Of a DNA stretch of 48,583 nt, positions 41,664 through 48,583 are shown piece by piece. Position 1 is the first letter of the stretch. Every line of letters starts with the position of its first letter. The position numbers and the translations under genes are program-made. A model generated the notes under the pieces. It made no database searches and was not told the DNA's origin. It was given only the letters and a program-made list of their open reading frames with translations. Source of the DNA: an uncultured Oscillospiraceae bacterium (GTDB lineage Bacteria > Bacillota > Clostridia > Oscillospirales > Oscillospiraceae); the NCBI GenBank assembly GCA_944386905.1, contig CALXCW010000003.1, forward strand, positions 1 to 48,583. The letters run 5' to 3'.

Positions 41664-42537
41664 TTTCTTCCTCCTGCGGGAGCTCGTCTAAGGTAAAGCG
41701 TCCCAGCTTGCAGCTGCGGTACTCCTCCAGCACCATGCGAGCAGCTCGCTCAGTGTCCACTTCGCCGCCGCTGATCAGAAAGCCGCGCTTACGTCCCACC
41801 TGTTCCAAGAGTTCGTAGCCTGGGGCGTCGGTGGGAAGATCCAGGCGGTAGCGCGATTGAAGTGCCTGGGGATAGCGCCGCCAAAGCAAAGACAAAAGGC
41901 CCGCTGAGAGCGTCTCTAAATCCATAATATCGTCCTTCACCGCACCAGTATAGGCCAAGCGCATCCCCACCTCCCGATCCTCAAACTTCGGCCAGAGGAT
42001 TCCGGGTGTATCCAACAGCAGCAGACCGGCGTCTACCGTGATCCACTGCTTGCCCCTGGTAACGCCGGGGCGGTTTTCCGCCTTGGCGCTCTTGCGCCCG
42101 GCGATCTGATTGATGAAGGTAGACTTTCCCACATTGGGGATACCTGCCACCATGATCTTGAGCGGCCGCCCAGCCTGACCCTTATCCTGATAGCGCTGGA
42201 GCTTATCCGCCAAGAGAGAGCGGACGGCCGGAACGAAGCTGGCCACGCCCTTGCGGCTCTTGCAGTCTGTCTCCACCACGCCCAGCCCCTGCGCGCGGAA
42301 ATAAGCTGCCCAGCGACGCACCATGGCCGGATCTGCCTGATCTATGCGGTTCAACACGATGAGGCGCGGTTTGCTGCCGCAGAGCTCACCCAGGTCGGGA
42401 TTTCGGCTGGAAAAAGGAATCCGAGCGTCCAGAATCTCGCACACTGCATCCACCTGTCGAAGTGTCTCTTCCATCATGCGCCGGGTCTTGGTCATATGGC
42501 CGGGATACCACTGAATTTGCAAGTTTTGTTCGTCCAT
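41656..42537 (-). CDS. rbgA: Ribosome biogenesis GTPase YlqF/RbgA
   Basis: Circularly permuted GTPase for 50S assembly. N-terminal QIQWYPGHMTKTRR, then G4 NRID, G1 GIPNVGKST and G3 DTPG in the permuted order. ATG at 42537 starts one base after the lepB stop; the longer frame lies inside lepB. 293 residues. The rplS-lepB-ylqF-rnhB order is standard in Firmicutes. Confidence 0.97.
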   Translation of the reverse strand: MDEQNLQIQWYPGHMTKTRRMMEETLRQVDAVCEILDARIPFSSRNPDLGELCGSKPRLIVLNRIDQADPAMVRRWAAYFRAQGLGVVETDCKSRKGVASFVPAVRSLLADKLQRYQDKGQAGRPLKIMVAGIPNVGKSTFINQIAGRKSAKAENRPGVTRGKQWITVDAGLLLLDTPGILWPKFEDREVGMRLAYTGAVKDDIMDLETLSAGLLSLLWRRYPQALQSRYRLDLPTDAPGYELLEQVGRKRGFLISGGEVDTERAARMVLEEYRSCKLGRFTLDELPQEEEND

Positions 42538-42538
42538 T

Positions 42539-43273
42539 TTATGATACCATTCCAATTCTGCTCCAGTCTCTGGGATCGGTGACATTCCCTTGCGTATCCT
42601 TTGTCTCACCAGGGATCAACACAGCCCAGACCTTTCCCAGAACGCACCTGGTGTCCACCATTCCCACAGGCGCAAAGCGGCTGTCGGTAGAGTTGTTGCG
42701 ATTGTCACCCAGGACAAAGATGCACCCATCCGGCACCGTAGCCGGATACTCCAGAGCATAGTCTCCATCCCAGTTATTCCAGCTGGCAGTGCCTGTATAG
42801 TCAATTAAATACGACTCATCCAAGGCATCACCATCGACATAGACAATGTGGTTTTCAAAGTCGATATCCACAGTCTGCCCCTCGGTGGCTATGACACGCT
42901 TCACAATAGGTTCCTCTTTATAATACGACACTGTGAGGACAACAATGTCGCCGGTTTCAATGTCGCTGCTGCCGTATAGGAAGTTGCTCTCCAGAAGAAG
43001 ATAATCCCCATGATGCAGTGTTGGAAGCATTGACGTGCCGTCCACACCTACCAGCCGCACCACAAAGACAAACAAAAGTGTGACCACGGCAAAGATGTAA
43101 GTGATATCATGCAGAATGCCGTAGCACTCAAACAGTGGCTCAGGTTTTTTCTTATCCGGATCAGGTTTTTCCTGGGGCTGCGATGGTTTCTCCGGGAAAT
43201 CCTCAGAGAGCAGAGAGCGAATCTCCTTGAGATCCAGCGTATCGTGAATGGAGTGATTTTGTTGTTCCATCAT
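42539..43273 (-). CDS. lepB: Signal peptidase I
   Basis: Membrane serine/lysine protease that removes signal peptides. A proline/lysine-rich cytosolic N-terminus, one membrane helix (57-75), catalytic S81 in GTSMLPTL and K125 in IVKRVIA, then FVLGDNRNNSTDSR. ATG at 43273, 8 nt after GGAGGT; 244 residues. A TATAAT box lies at 43337-43332 on the minus strand, with no good -35. First gene of the operon to the phosphoesterase. Confidence 0.96.
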   Translation of the reverse strand: MMEQQNHSIHDTLDLKEIRSLLSEDFPEKPSQPQEKPDPDKKKPEPLFECYGILHDITYIFAVVTLLFVFVVRLVGVDGTSMLPTLHHGDYLLLESNFLYGSSDIETGDIVVLTVSYYKEEPIVKRVIATEGQTVDIDFENHIVYVDGDALDESYLIDYTGTASWNNWDGDYALEYPATVPDGCIFVLGDNRNNSTDSRFAPVGMVDTRCVLGKVWAVLIPGETKDTQGNVTDPRDWSRIGMVS

Positions 43274-43390
43274 ATATATAAACCTCCGTAGGCGGAGCCA
43301 TTGGCATACAAAGTAATAATGAGCAGTGTATATTATACACAAACAGACGGTGAAAGAAAAGAGCGAGACTAAAAATTCTCACTTTTATAA

Positions 43391-43418
43391 AAAACGCCCC
43401 GCCGTTTGGGCGGAGCGT
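43391..43418 (-). terminator. Rho-independent terminator of rplS
   Basis: 10-bp stem (43394-43403 with 43409-43418, one G:U pair) followed on the minus strand by a run of Ts. It separates rplS from lepB. Confidence 0.9.
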
Positions 43419-43436
43419 TTGGGGACGTATGATGGC

Positions 43437-43778
43437 TTACACCTTTTCCTTGACCTTGGCAGCCTTGCCCATACGGTCGCGCAGGTAGTAGAGCTTGGCT
43501 CTGCGCACTTTACCTTTGCGCACAGTCTCCACCTTCACGATGCTGGGGGAGTGCACCAAAAATACCTTTTCGCAGCCGACGCCATAGGAGATGCGGCGCA
43601 CGGTGAAGGTCTCCTCAAGGCCGCCATGCTTCTTGGCAATGACGGTGCCCTCAAAAACCTGCACTCTCTCACGGGAGCCTTCCTTGATCTTTACATGAAC
43701 GCGAACCGTATCGCCCACATGGACTTCGGGGGCCTCGGCCTTCATGTACTGGCTGGTTAATGCCTTCATCAAATCCAT
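43437..43778 (-). CDS. rplS: 50S ribosomal protein L19
   Basis: Ribosomal protein at the 30S-50S interface. [46 protein letters not shown] and [21 protein letters not shown]. 113 residues. AGGAGG site 9 nt before the ATG. Own promoter and terminator. Confidence 0.98.
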   Translation of the reverse strand: MDLMKALTSQYMKAEAPEVHVGDTVRVHVKIKEGSRERVQVFEGTVIAKKHGGLEETFTVRRISYGVGCEKVFLVHSPSIVKVETVRKGKVRRAKLYYLRDRMGKAAKVKEKV

Positions 43779-43874
43779 TGTCTCGTCCTCCTAACGTATT
43801 TAGACGTTCATTCCCACATGCAATGCCGCTGTACCGCAGTACCGGCTGTGGCAGCGGAACGCCCATTCACAGAC
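43779..43874 (-). promoter_or_regulatory. Structured leader of rplS, L19 leader-like
   Basis: About 95 nt of leader that can form CCGCTG/CAGCGG around a short inner GGTAC-containing hairpin, and ACGT-TTAGAC-type pairing just before the ribosome binding site. Leaders at this place bind L19 for feedback control in other Firmicutes. Assignment is by position and pairing only. Confidence 0.5.
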
Positions 43875-43880
43875 CTAGGT

Positions 43881-43909
43881 ATTCTATCACAGTATACCCC
43901 AAATTGCAA
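43881..43909 (-). promoter_or_regulatory. Sigma-A promoter of rplS
   Basis: On the minus strand TTGCAA (43909-43904), 17-bp spacer, TAGAAT (43886-43881). Confidence 0.75.
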
Positions 43910-43912
43910 GCA

Positions 43913-44890
43913 TTATTTTCCGGGAAAATCGATGGCAAAGAGGCCGCCGGCGCCACCGGAATGGAGGAATATAATAGTCTTGTCATTTTGGAAGGCGCCG
44001 CCCTCCAGCTCCCGCAGAAGCAGGGAGAATGCCTTGCCGGTGTAGACCGGATCAAGGAATACACCCTCCGTCCTGGCCAAGAGTTCCACGGCCTCCCGCT
44101 CGCCCGCGCTGGGAATTCCGTAGCCGGGGCCCACATTATCATAAAGCTCGACATTCTCTCCACCCAGGGGGCGCTCCAGCTCCAAAAGGCCGCCGATCTC
44201 CAGCTTCAGCTGCCGACAGATCTGTGCAAAGGGATCACTGTCCACGGCCACACCGGTGACTGCCACCTCCGGGGCAAAGAGATCTGCTCCGGCACAAAGC
44301 CCTGCGTAGGTGCCGCCAGACCCGACTGCGCAGAGCATCCGATCCGGGTGGATTCCAAGCTGCATACACTGGGCCATTGTCTCCCGGAAGCACTCCACAT
44401 ACCCCAGTGCCCCTAATGCCGTGGAACCACCCACCGGAATCTCATAGGACACTTTCCCTTCCCGTGCGTAACAGGCTGTGCGCCGAGCCATCTCGGCATA
44501 GATATCCTCATAGCGGTCGGTATCCATCCAAACCACTTCTGCGCCCAGGAGCCGGTTGAGATACAGATTACCGAGGGGACGATCAACACCACGGCGCTTT
44601 AAGAGCAGCACCGCCTCCATGCCCAGCTTATTACAGCATGCTGCAGTGAGCATAGCATGGTTGGACTGGGCACCACCGGTTGTCATCACGACTTTTGCGC
44701 CGCGGTTCTTGGACTCTGCCAGCAAAAACTCCAGCTTTCGCACCTTATTGCCGCCCAGTCCCACTCCACTTAGGTCGTCGCGCTTGAGATAAAGTTCTTT
44801 GCCGTAGCGGCGGCTGAGATTGGGAAGATACTGCAGTGGTGTGGGGAAGCAGCCCAGAGAAAGTCGGGGAAAATCAGTCAAATGGCGCAT
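43913..44890 (-). CDS. D-cysteine desulfhydrase / ACC deaminase family PLP enzyme
   Basis: Tryptophan-synthase-beta fold PLP enzyme. K49 in LGGNKVRKLEF is the expected Schiff-base lysine; GGAQSNHAMLTAA and VGSGGTYAGLCAG bind substrate and phosphate. Most bacterial relatives release H2S and pyruvate from D-cysteine; ACC deaminase activity cannot be excluded. 325 residues. GAGGTG site before the ATG. Its stop nearly touches the rplS promoter. Confidence 0.88.
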   Translation of the reverse strand: MRHLTDFPRLSLGCFPTPLQYLPNLSRRYGKELYLKRDDLSGVGLGGNKVRKLEFLLAESKNRGAKVVMTTGGAQSNHAMLTAACCNKLGMEAVLLLKRRGVDRPLGNLYLNRLLGAEVVWMDTDRYEDIYAEMARRTACYAREGKVSYEIPVGGSTALGALGYVECFRETMAQCMQLGIHPDRMLCAVGSGGTYAGLCAGADLFAPEVAVTGVAVDSDPFAQICRQLKLEIGGLLELERPLGGENVELYDNVGPGYGIPSAGEREAVELLARTEGVFLDPVYTGKAFSLLLRELEGGAFQNDKTIIFLHSGGAGGLFAIDFPGK

Positions 44891-44912
44891 GCAAACACCT
44901 CATTTATACACT

Positions 44913-45551
44913 TCAGCGAAATATATTTCCCTGTTCGTCAAATATTTCCAGGCGGCGGAAGGAGGAAAAATCTGCTTTACCCAAATGTTCTTCCACTGCC
45001 TGCGCAAGGAGCATGGGGTTCAGTGAGGGGTTCTGTGCAGCCACCACCGCCTGAATAACAAGGTGCTCTGCATCAGGTCGCATCACCGCAATAGACTTTA
45101 CCATGGGCAAAAGATTCACCTGTGTTGCACCCTTTTTCGACTGCTTTTCCACCACCAAAGTCTCCCGGCTGAAGAGCGCGGACACAGCGTCGGCCTCAGG
45201 CGCACCATGGTCATATTCCATGGTGAGTGACACCAGCAGATGGGTGAGCTCCTTGAGTTTACGACCCCTTTCATAGATCTCCCGCACGCGAACTCCTGCG
45301 GGCAAGTAAGGATTGATCCTCTCCGGCGTTACCGTCCCCTCCCCTTCCAAGTCGAAATCCAGCAATTCGCAGCAGCTGCTCGCACCAAGGGAAAGGGGCA
45401 ATGCGATGGACACAATGGCCCTTGGATTAAAGCCCTGGGAGTGGCGCAGCAGAAGCCCCGCCCGGCGGAAGGCCCGCTGAAAAACCCGCATCAAGTCCAA
45501 GTGGGAGATATAAATACTCTCTCCATCTTTTTCAAAGAGCAGCCTTGGCAT
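44913..45551 (-). CDS. TIGR03936 / DUF2344 protein
   Basis: Partner of the upstream radical SAM protein. Conserved opening LLFEKDGESIYISHLDLMRVFQRAFRRA and SQGFNPRAIVSIALPLSLG. 212 residues. Overlaps the radical SAM gene by 20 bp. In related genomes the pair lies before rng and rplU, and some species carry both as one protein. A role in RNA modification is suspected, not known. Confidence 0.9.
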   Translation of the reverse strand: MPRLLFEKDGESIYISHLDLMRVFQRAFRRAGLLLRHSQGFNPRAIVSIALPLSLGASSCCELLDFDLEGEGTVTPERINPYLPAGVRVREIYERGRKLKELTHLLVSLTMEYDHGAPEADAVSALFSRETLVVEKQSKKGATQVNLLPMVKSIAVMRPDAEHLVIQAVVAAQNPSLNPMLLAQAVEEHLGKADFSSFRRLEIFDEQGNIFR

Positions 45552-47379
45552 CGCAGCGTACCCCTCCTTCTAATCTGTCGGCTCCGCAGCCGCCGCAGGC
45601 TGTGCGGCAGTCCGGTGTAGTTTGGGATTCATAGGCCCGTTCACGTTCACGCCAGAAGAAGGGTTTGGAAATACCCACATCTATGGTGTCCCAGGGTAAA
45701 ACCTCCTCGCGCCCGAACGCCCGCTGTGCGTAGGCCGTGGGATCGACACCGCAGGCTTCAAATGCTGCCTGCCAGATATCGAAGCGGAAATATTCGTCCC
45801 AGCTGTCGAGGCGTGCACCGTGCTCCACAGCATATTGTAACACCCGGCCCAGCCGCCGATCTCCCCGAGCCAGCACCGCCTCAAGGAAGCTCAGCTCCGC
45901 GCCGTGGTAGCGATAGTCCACCGCCCGACTCTTGAGATTCTCCTGTAGAAGGCGCACCCGACGCATATACTCCTGCGGCGTAATTTGTGCCTCCCATTGG
46001 AATGGCGTGAATGGCTTTGGGACAAAGAAGGCAGTGGCCAGGTTAATGGACAAGCCCCGTTTCTTGCTTGTGGCATGCTCCCGCCAGGTGTGAATGATTT
46101 TCCCCACCAAATCGGCAATAGCCAGAACATCCTCATCCGTTTCTGTCGGTAAACCCAGCATAAAGTAAAGTTTTACATTGTTCCAGCCGCCTGAGAAAGC
46201 CGTAGCACAAGTGGTAAGAATCTCATCCTCGGTGACGTTTTTATTGATAGCGTCCCGCAAACGCTGGCTGCCCGCCTCAGGAGCAAACGTAAGGTTGCTC
46301 TTGCGCACACGCTGCACTTTGCGCATCAGTTCCTGGGAAAAGTTGTCAGCTCTGAGAGACGGCAGAGAAAGATTGATGCGCCGCGCCTCGCAATAGTCAA
46401 GAAGTCCGTCAGCCAGCTGAGGTAGCTGCGGATAGTCCGACGTAGATAAGCTCGAAAGGGTAATCTCATGGTTGCCAGAGGCTTCCAAGGACTCTATCGC
46501 CTGGCGGTAGAGCGTTTCGGCGCTGCGATTTCGAACAGGACGATAGCAGAATCCTGCCTGGCAGAACCGGCAGCCCCGAATACAGCCGCGAAAAACTTCC
46601 AAATTTGTCCGGTCGTGGACGATTTCAGTGCTTGGTACCAGGGTTTCAGTGGGATAATAGGCTTTGTCCAGGTCACGGACAACACGCTTTTTCACCTTGG
46701 ATGGCGCACCATCCAAAGGCTCAATGGCAGTCAACTGACCGTCATCACCATAGTTGTGACGGTAAAGCGACGGCACATAGATGCCAGAGAGCTTGGACAC
46801 CTCCCGGAGAAACTGCGCTTTTTCCCATCCTTCTCGCTTGGCCCGGCGGTAGAGTCGCAAGATCTCCGGTGTGATCTCCTCCCCTTCTCCGATGGAAAAA
46901 AAGTCGATGAAGTCCGCCAGGGGTTCCGGGTTCACCGTGCATACGCCTCCGGCAAAAACCAGACCCTGAAGGCCGGGACGATCTTGACTGCGCAGCGGGA
47001 TTCCGGCCAGGCGAAGCATATTGAGCACATTGGTATAGCTCATCTCATAACCGATTGTAAAAGCAACCAAGTCAAAATCTTTCACCGGTTGGCGGCTCTC
47101 CAAAGCGTAGAGAGGAATCTGATGGCGCACCATGGCCTCCTCCATATCGCCCCAGGGAGCAAACACCCGCTCACACCAGACTCCATCCATTTGGTTCATT
47201 ACACCATAAAGAATCCGCATGCCGATGTTGGACATGCCGATCTCGTAGGTGTCTGGGAAACAAAAGGCCACCCGCAGATCCACCGCGGCGGGGTCTTTTA
47301 AAATCTGTCCGTATTCTCCACCCACATACCGAGCCGGCTTTTGCACAGTGGGGAGAATGCGATGTAGTTGATCAGTCAT
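45532..47379 (-). CDS. TIGR03960 family B12-binding-like radical SAM protein
   Basis: Large radical SAM protein of unknown reaction. N-terminal B12-binding-like domain (about 1-180, AFCFPDTYEIGMSNIGMR), then the cluster motif CIRGCRFCQAG near 270 and the TIM barrel to about 500. Near the C-terminus is a further cysteine group (CRTACGGCGADR). The ATG at 47379 lies 9 nt after AAAGGA; the ATG at 47388 abuts that site. 615 residues. Own promoter upstream. Confidence 0.92.
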   Translation of the reverse strand: MTDQLHRILPTVQKPARYVGGEYGQILKDPAAVDLRVAFCFPDTYEIGMSNIGMRILYGVMNQMDGVWCERVFAPWGDMEEAMVRHQIPLYALESRQPVKDFDLVAFTIGYEMSYTNVLNMLRLAGIPLRSQDRPGLQGLVFAGGVCTVNPEPLADFIDFFSIGEGEEITPEILRLYRRAKREGWEKAQFLREVSKLSGIYVPSLYRHNYGDDGQLTAIEPLDGAPSKVKKRVVRDLDKAYYPTETLVPSTEIVHDRTNLEVFRGCIRGCRFCQAGFCYRPVRNRSAETLYRQAIESLEASGNHEITLSSLSTSDYPQLPQLADGLLDYCEARRINLSLPSLRADNFSQELMRKVQRVRKSNLTFAPEAGSQRLRDAINKNVTEDEILTTCATAFSGGWNNVKLYFMLGLPTETDEDVLAIADLVGKIIHTWREHATSKKRGLSINLATAFFVPKPFTPFQWEAQITPQEYMRRVRLLQENLKSRAVDYRYHGAELSFLEAVLARGDRRLGRVLQYAVEHGARLDSWDEYFRFDIWQAAFEACGVDPTAYAQRAFGREEVLPWDTIDVGISKPFFWRERERAYESQTTPDCRTACGGCGADRLEGGVRCDAKAAL

Positions 47380-47409
47380 ATGGTCCATTCCTTTGTGTCG
47401 TTTGGGTCT

Positions 47410-47438
47410 ATTTTACCCGGTGTGGACGTGAAAAGCAA
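47410..47438 (-). promoter_or_regulatory. Sigma-A promoter of the radical SAM pair
   Basis: On the minus strand TTGCTT (47438-47433), 17-bp spacer, TAAAAT (47415-47410), so the pair need not depend on the sporulation genes upstream. Confidence 0.65.
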
Positions 47439-47444
47439 CTGCAA

Positions 47445-47984
47445 TTACAGGCCATCCGCAGCGTTTCCGGCACGGCAGAGGAGCACCAGCGCAACAAAAA
47501 TCGGCCAAAGTCCAGCCTGACAGCTGACCGTCAGCCAGCAAGCCAGGAGCATCAGCGTTGTAAGAGTGACCCAGAGGGCGCCGCGCAGGATTTTCCTGGC
47601 CTTGGTTTCATCAAGATGGCTGTAGAGGACGGCACGTAAGGCTCGCCCGCCGTCCAAAGGGTAGACCGGCAGAAGGTTGACCGCTGCAAGCCCAAAGCTC
47701 ACCAGAGCAAAGAGCGGCCACGGCCGCAGCAGCACGGCACCAGAGAGAATACTGACAGTCGGGCCCGCCAGAGCGCACCATAGCTCCTGCCGAAGAGACA
47801 TGGGCCCCGTCTCAATCTGCGCCCCGGCCATGCCGAGGCGCAGGCGGTACATGGGTATATGATTAAATCGCAGCGCAATGAGATGGGCTGCCTCGTGGAG
47901 TGCGACTGCCAGGAGAAAGCACACACATAGCTGCCAGCTGTACCAGGCGAGGAAGCAAACCTCCGCCACAAACCCAAAACTCAT
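47445..47984 (-). CDS. spoIVFB: SpoIVFB-like M50 intramembrane metalloprotease
   Basis: Intramembrane zinc protease, in spore formers the enzyme that cleaves pro-sigma-K. HEAAH (30-34) in the second hydrophobic segment and NLLPVYPLDGGR near 110 hold the metal. 179 residues, somewhat short for SpoIVFB because it lacks a C-terminal CBS domain. ATG at 47984 with a GGGGA site; the longer frame overlaps the upstream gene. The place before TIGR03960/TIGR03936 is where spoIVFB often sits in Clostridia. SpoIVFB rather than another M50 protease is a context-based call. Confidence 0.8.
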   Translation of the reverse strand: MSFGFVAEVCFLAWYSWQLCVCFLLAVALHEAAHLIALRFNHIPMYRLRLGMAGAQIETGPMSLRQELWCALAGPTVSILSGAVLLRPWPLFALVSFGLAAVNLLPVYPLDGGRALRAVLYSHLDETKARKILRGALWVTLTTLMLLACWLTVSCQAGLWPIFVALVLLCRAGNAADGL

Positions 47985-47985
47985 C

Positions 47986-48246
47986 TCAATCCCCTTCCCC
48001 GAACAGCACCGACACGGAACGGGAAATGGTTTCCCGCACCGGCTGACCTGATTCGAGGCCATCGGAGAAAATGCTGAAAGCCTGCTGTACCTGACCTTGC
48101 TGGAAGCCTCCTATTACCTCTTTTGCCCGCTGAGAAACCTGGGGATAACAGTGTGAGCAGACCCACAGCAGCAAAGCCAAAGCGCCTGCGACATAGGCCA
48201 GTGACAAAAAAGTAGCAAAACCATTGCCTTTTTCCCGTTCCTTCAC
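47986..48246 (-). CDS. Small membrane protein at the SpoIVFA position
   Basis: 86 residues: charged N-terminus (KEREKGNG), one membrane segment (FLSLAYVAGALALLLWVCS) and an outside part GGFQQGQVQQAFSIFSDGLE to SVLFGEGD. Start is GTG at 48246, 5 nt after AGGGGGTG; it ends just before the SpoIVFB-like start. SpoIVFA, the usual upstream partner, has a membrane helix and a C-terminal M23 domain; here only the helix and the following amphipathic region are present. It could be a shortened regulator of the protease. No clear homology by eye. Confidence 0.7.
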   Translation of the reverse strand: MKEREKGNGFATFLSLAYVAGALALLLWVCSHCYPQVSQRAKEVIGGFQQGQVQQAFSIFSDGLESGQPVRETISRSVSVLFGEGD

Positions 48247-48301
48247 GGTACCACCCCCTCAGAGCATGATATGCAAGGAAAGTGGACAGCATGATTTCCA
48301 C

Positions 48302-48330
48302 TTGACAGAGTCAGGAAATATAGCTATAAT
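48302..48330 (+). promoter_or_regulatory. Consensus sigma-A promoter of tRNA-Pro
   Basis: TTGACA (48302-48307), 17-bp spacer, TATAAT (48325-48330): a perfect consensus, as is common for stable RNA genes. Confidence 0.92.
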
Positions 48331-48342
48331 GATTGCTGTTAT

Positions 48343-48419
48343 CCGGGTGTGGCGAAGTTTGGTATCGCGCTTGGTTCGGGTCCAAGAGACCGTGGGTTCG
48401 AATCCCGCCACTCGGACCA
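48343..48419 (+). tRNA. tRNA-Pro (anticodon CGG)
   Basis: 77 nt cloverleaf with encoded CCA. Acceptor CCGGGTG pairs with CACTCGG (one G:U). The anticodon stem CTTGG/CCAAG encloses TTCGGGT, giving CGG, which reads proline CCG. T arm GTGGG-TTCGAAT-CCCGC is regular; D arm GCG/CGC with GGT loop. Confidence 0.96.
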
Positions 48420-48475
48420 TGCGGAGTGTCCTTATAGGATCTGAGTATCCTACAAAGGGCACTCCGCATTTTTTA
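48419..48475 (+). terminator. Rho-independent terminator of tRNA-Pro
   Basis: Long stem: 48419-48431 with 48457-48469 (one mismatch-like G:U/C position), an inner TAGGAT/ATCCTA helix, then six T residues (48470-48475). Confidence 0.9.
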
Positions 48476-48583
48476 TTGTCAAAATTGGGGTAGCGCCGTT
48501 TTCATCGAACAGCAGCCGATCCCGGATGCACAGGAGCTTTACCTTGTGCCGGGTGAGCAGGTCAATGTAGCTTTGGGTCATAC
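48450..48583 (-). CDS. C-terminal part of an unrecognised protein, cut by window edge
   Basis: Open minus-strand frame from the window edge to a TAG at 48450. It reads SYIDLLTRHKVKLLCIRDR then LLFDENGATPILTIKNAECPL. An ATG at 48581 is in frame but no ribosome binding site can be judged. Its 3' end runs through the tRNA-Pro terminator stem. Family not recognised; the frame may be chance. Confidence 0.35.
   Translation of the reverse strand, partial: MTQSYIDLLTRHKVKLLCIRDRLLFDENGATPILTIKNAECPL

Noticed and set aside
48225-48262. GGGGGTGGTACCGTG upstream of the small membrane protein, resembling a T-box core
   Set aside because: It overlaps the ribosome binding site and GTG start, no stem I or terminator is present, and the upstream gap is far too short for a T-box leader.
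1-48583. CRISPR array or rRNA operon
   Set aside because: No regularly spaced repeats and no rRNA-like sequence were seen in the window.

Overview
The window is a typical stretch of chromosome from a spore-forming, anaerobic member of the Clostridia, most likely the Oscillospiraceae (Flavonifractor / Oscillibacter / Intestinimonas type). The evidence is gene content and order: the dxs-tlyA-nadK-argR-recN block, an IspH fused to ribosomal S1 repeats, the tig-clpP-clpX-lon-ysxC block, scpA-scpB-DUF2953-ytfJ-dacF, and a TIGR03960/TIGR03936 pair next to an M50 protease. Sporulation genes are present (pro-sigma-K, YtfJ, DacF-type carboxypeptidase, SpoIVFB-like protease). No identification of genus is possible from this text alone.

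Nearly every gene lies on the minus strand. Reading in the direction of transcription (right to left): a tRNA-Pro on the plus strand with its own promoter and terminator (48.3-48.5 kb); a SpoIVFA-position small membrane protein plus SpoIVFB-like protease; the radical SAM pair TIGR03960/TIGR03936; a D-cysteine desulfhydrase-family enzyme; rplS with an L19-type leader; the lepB-rbgA-rnhB-yraN-dipeptidase-thrC-phosphoesterase operon; tig-clpP-clpX; lon-engB-M50-scpA-scpB-DUF2953-ytfJ-dacF-rluB; rpiR-type regulator, BaiN-like flavoprotein, cmk, plsC, ispH-S1; then a roughly 640-nt structured non-coding RNA that I identify as OLE RNA, followed at once by the gene for its membrane partner OapA and by dxs-tlyA-nadK-argR-recN; then a tyrosine T-box that controls an M28 peptidase and tyrS; queA-tgt-yajC; feoA-feoB; and finally sigK. 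Plus-strand genes are few: a two-domain flavoprotein (1440), a CofE-like protein (5490), asd (9548) and the tRNA.

The points of most interest are: (1) the OLE RNA-OapA ribonucleoprotein locus, preceded by a near-consensus promoter; (2) the sigK gene, whose sequence departs from the family inside the last recognition helix, as expected if a skin-like element interrupts it and continues beyond the left edge; (3) the tyrosine T-box leader with a membrane-type M28 peptidase as its first gene, whose ribosome binding site lies in the terminator stem; (4) a short membrane protein without an M23 domain at the SpoIVFA position; (5) an orphan CofE-family protein; (6) a strong internal ribosome binding site at the IspH/S1 junction; (7) overlapping divergent transcription of asd and queA through a structured leader.

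Start sites were re-chosen where a Shine-Dalgarno sequence and family length favoured an internal start. Several genes use TTG or GTG (feoA, queA, clpX, ispH, oapA, DUF2953, M28). All identifications are from reading translated sequence and context; no database search was run.
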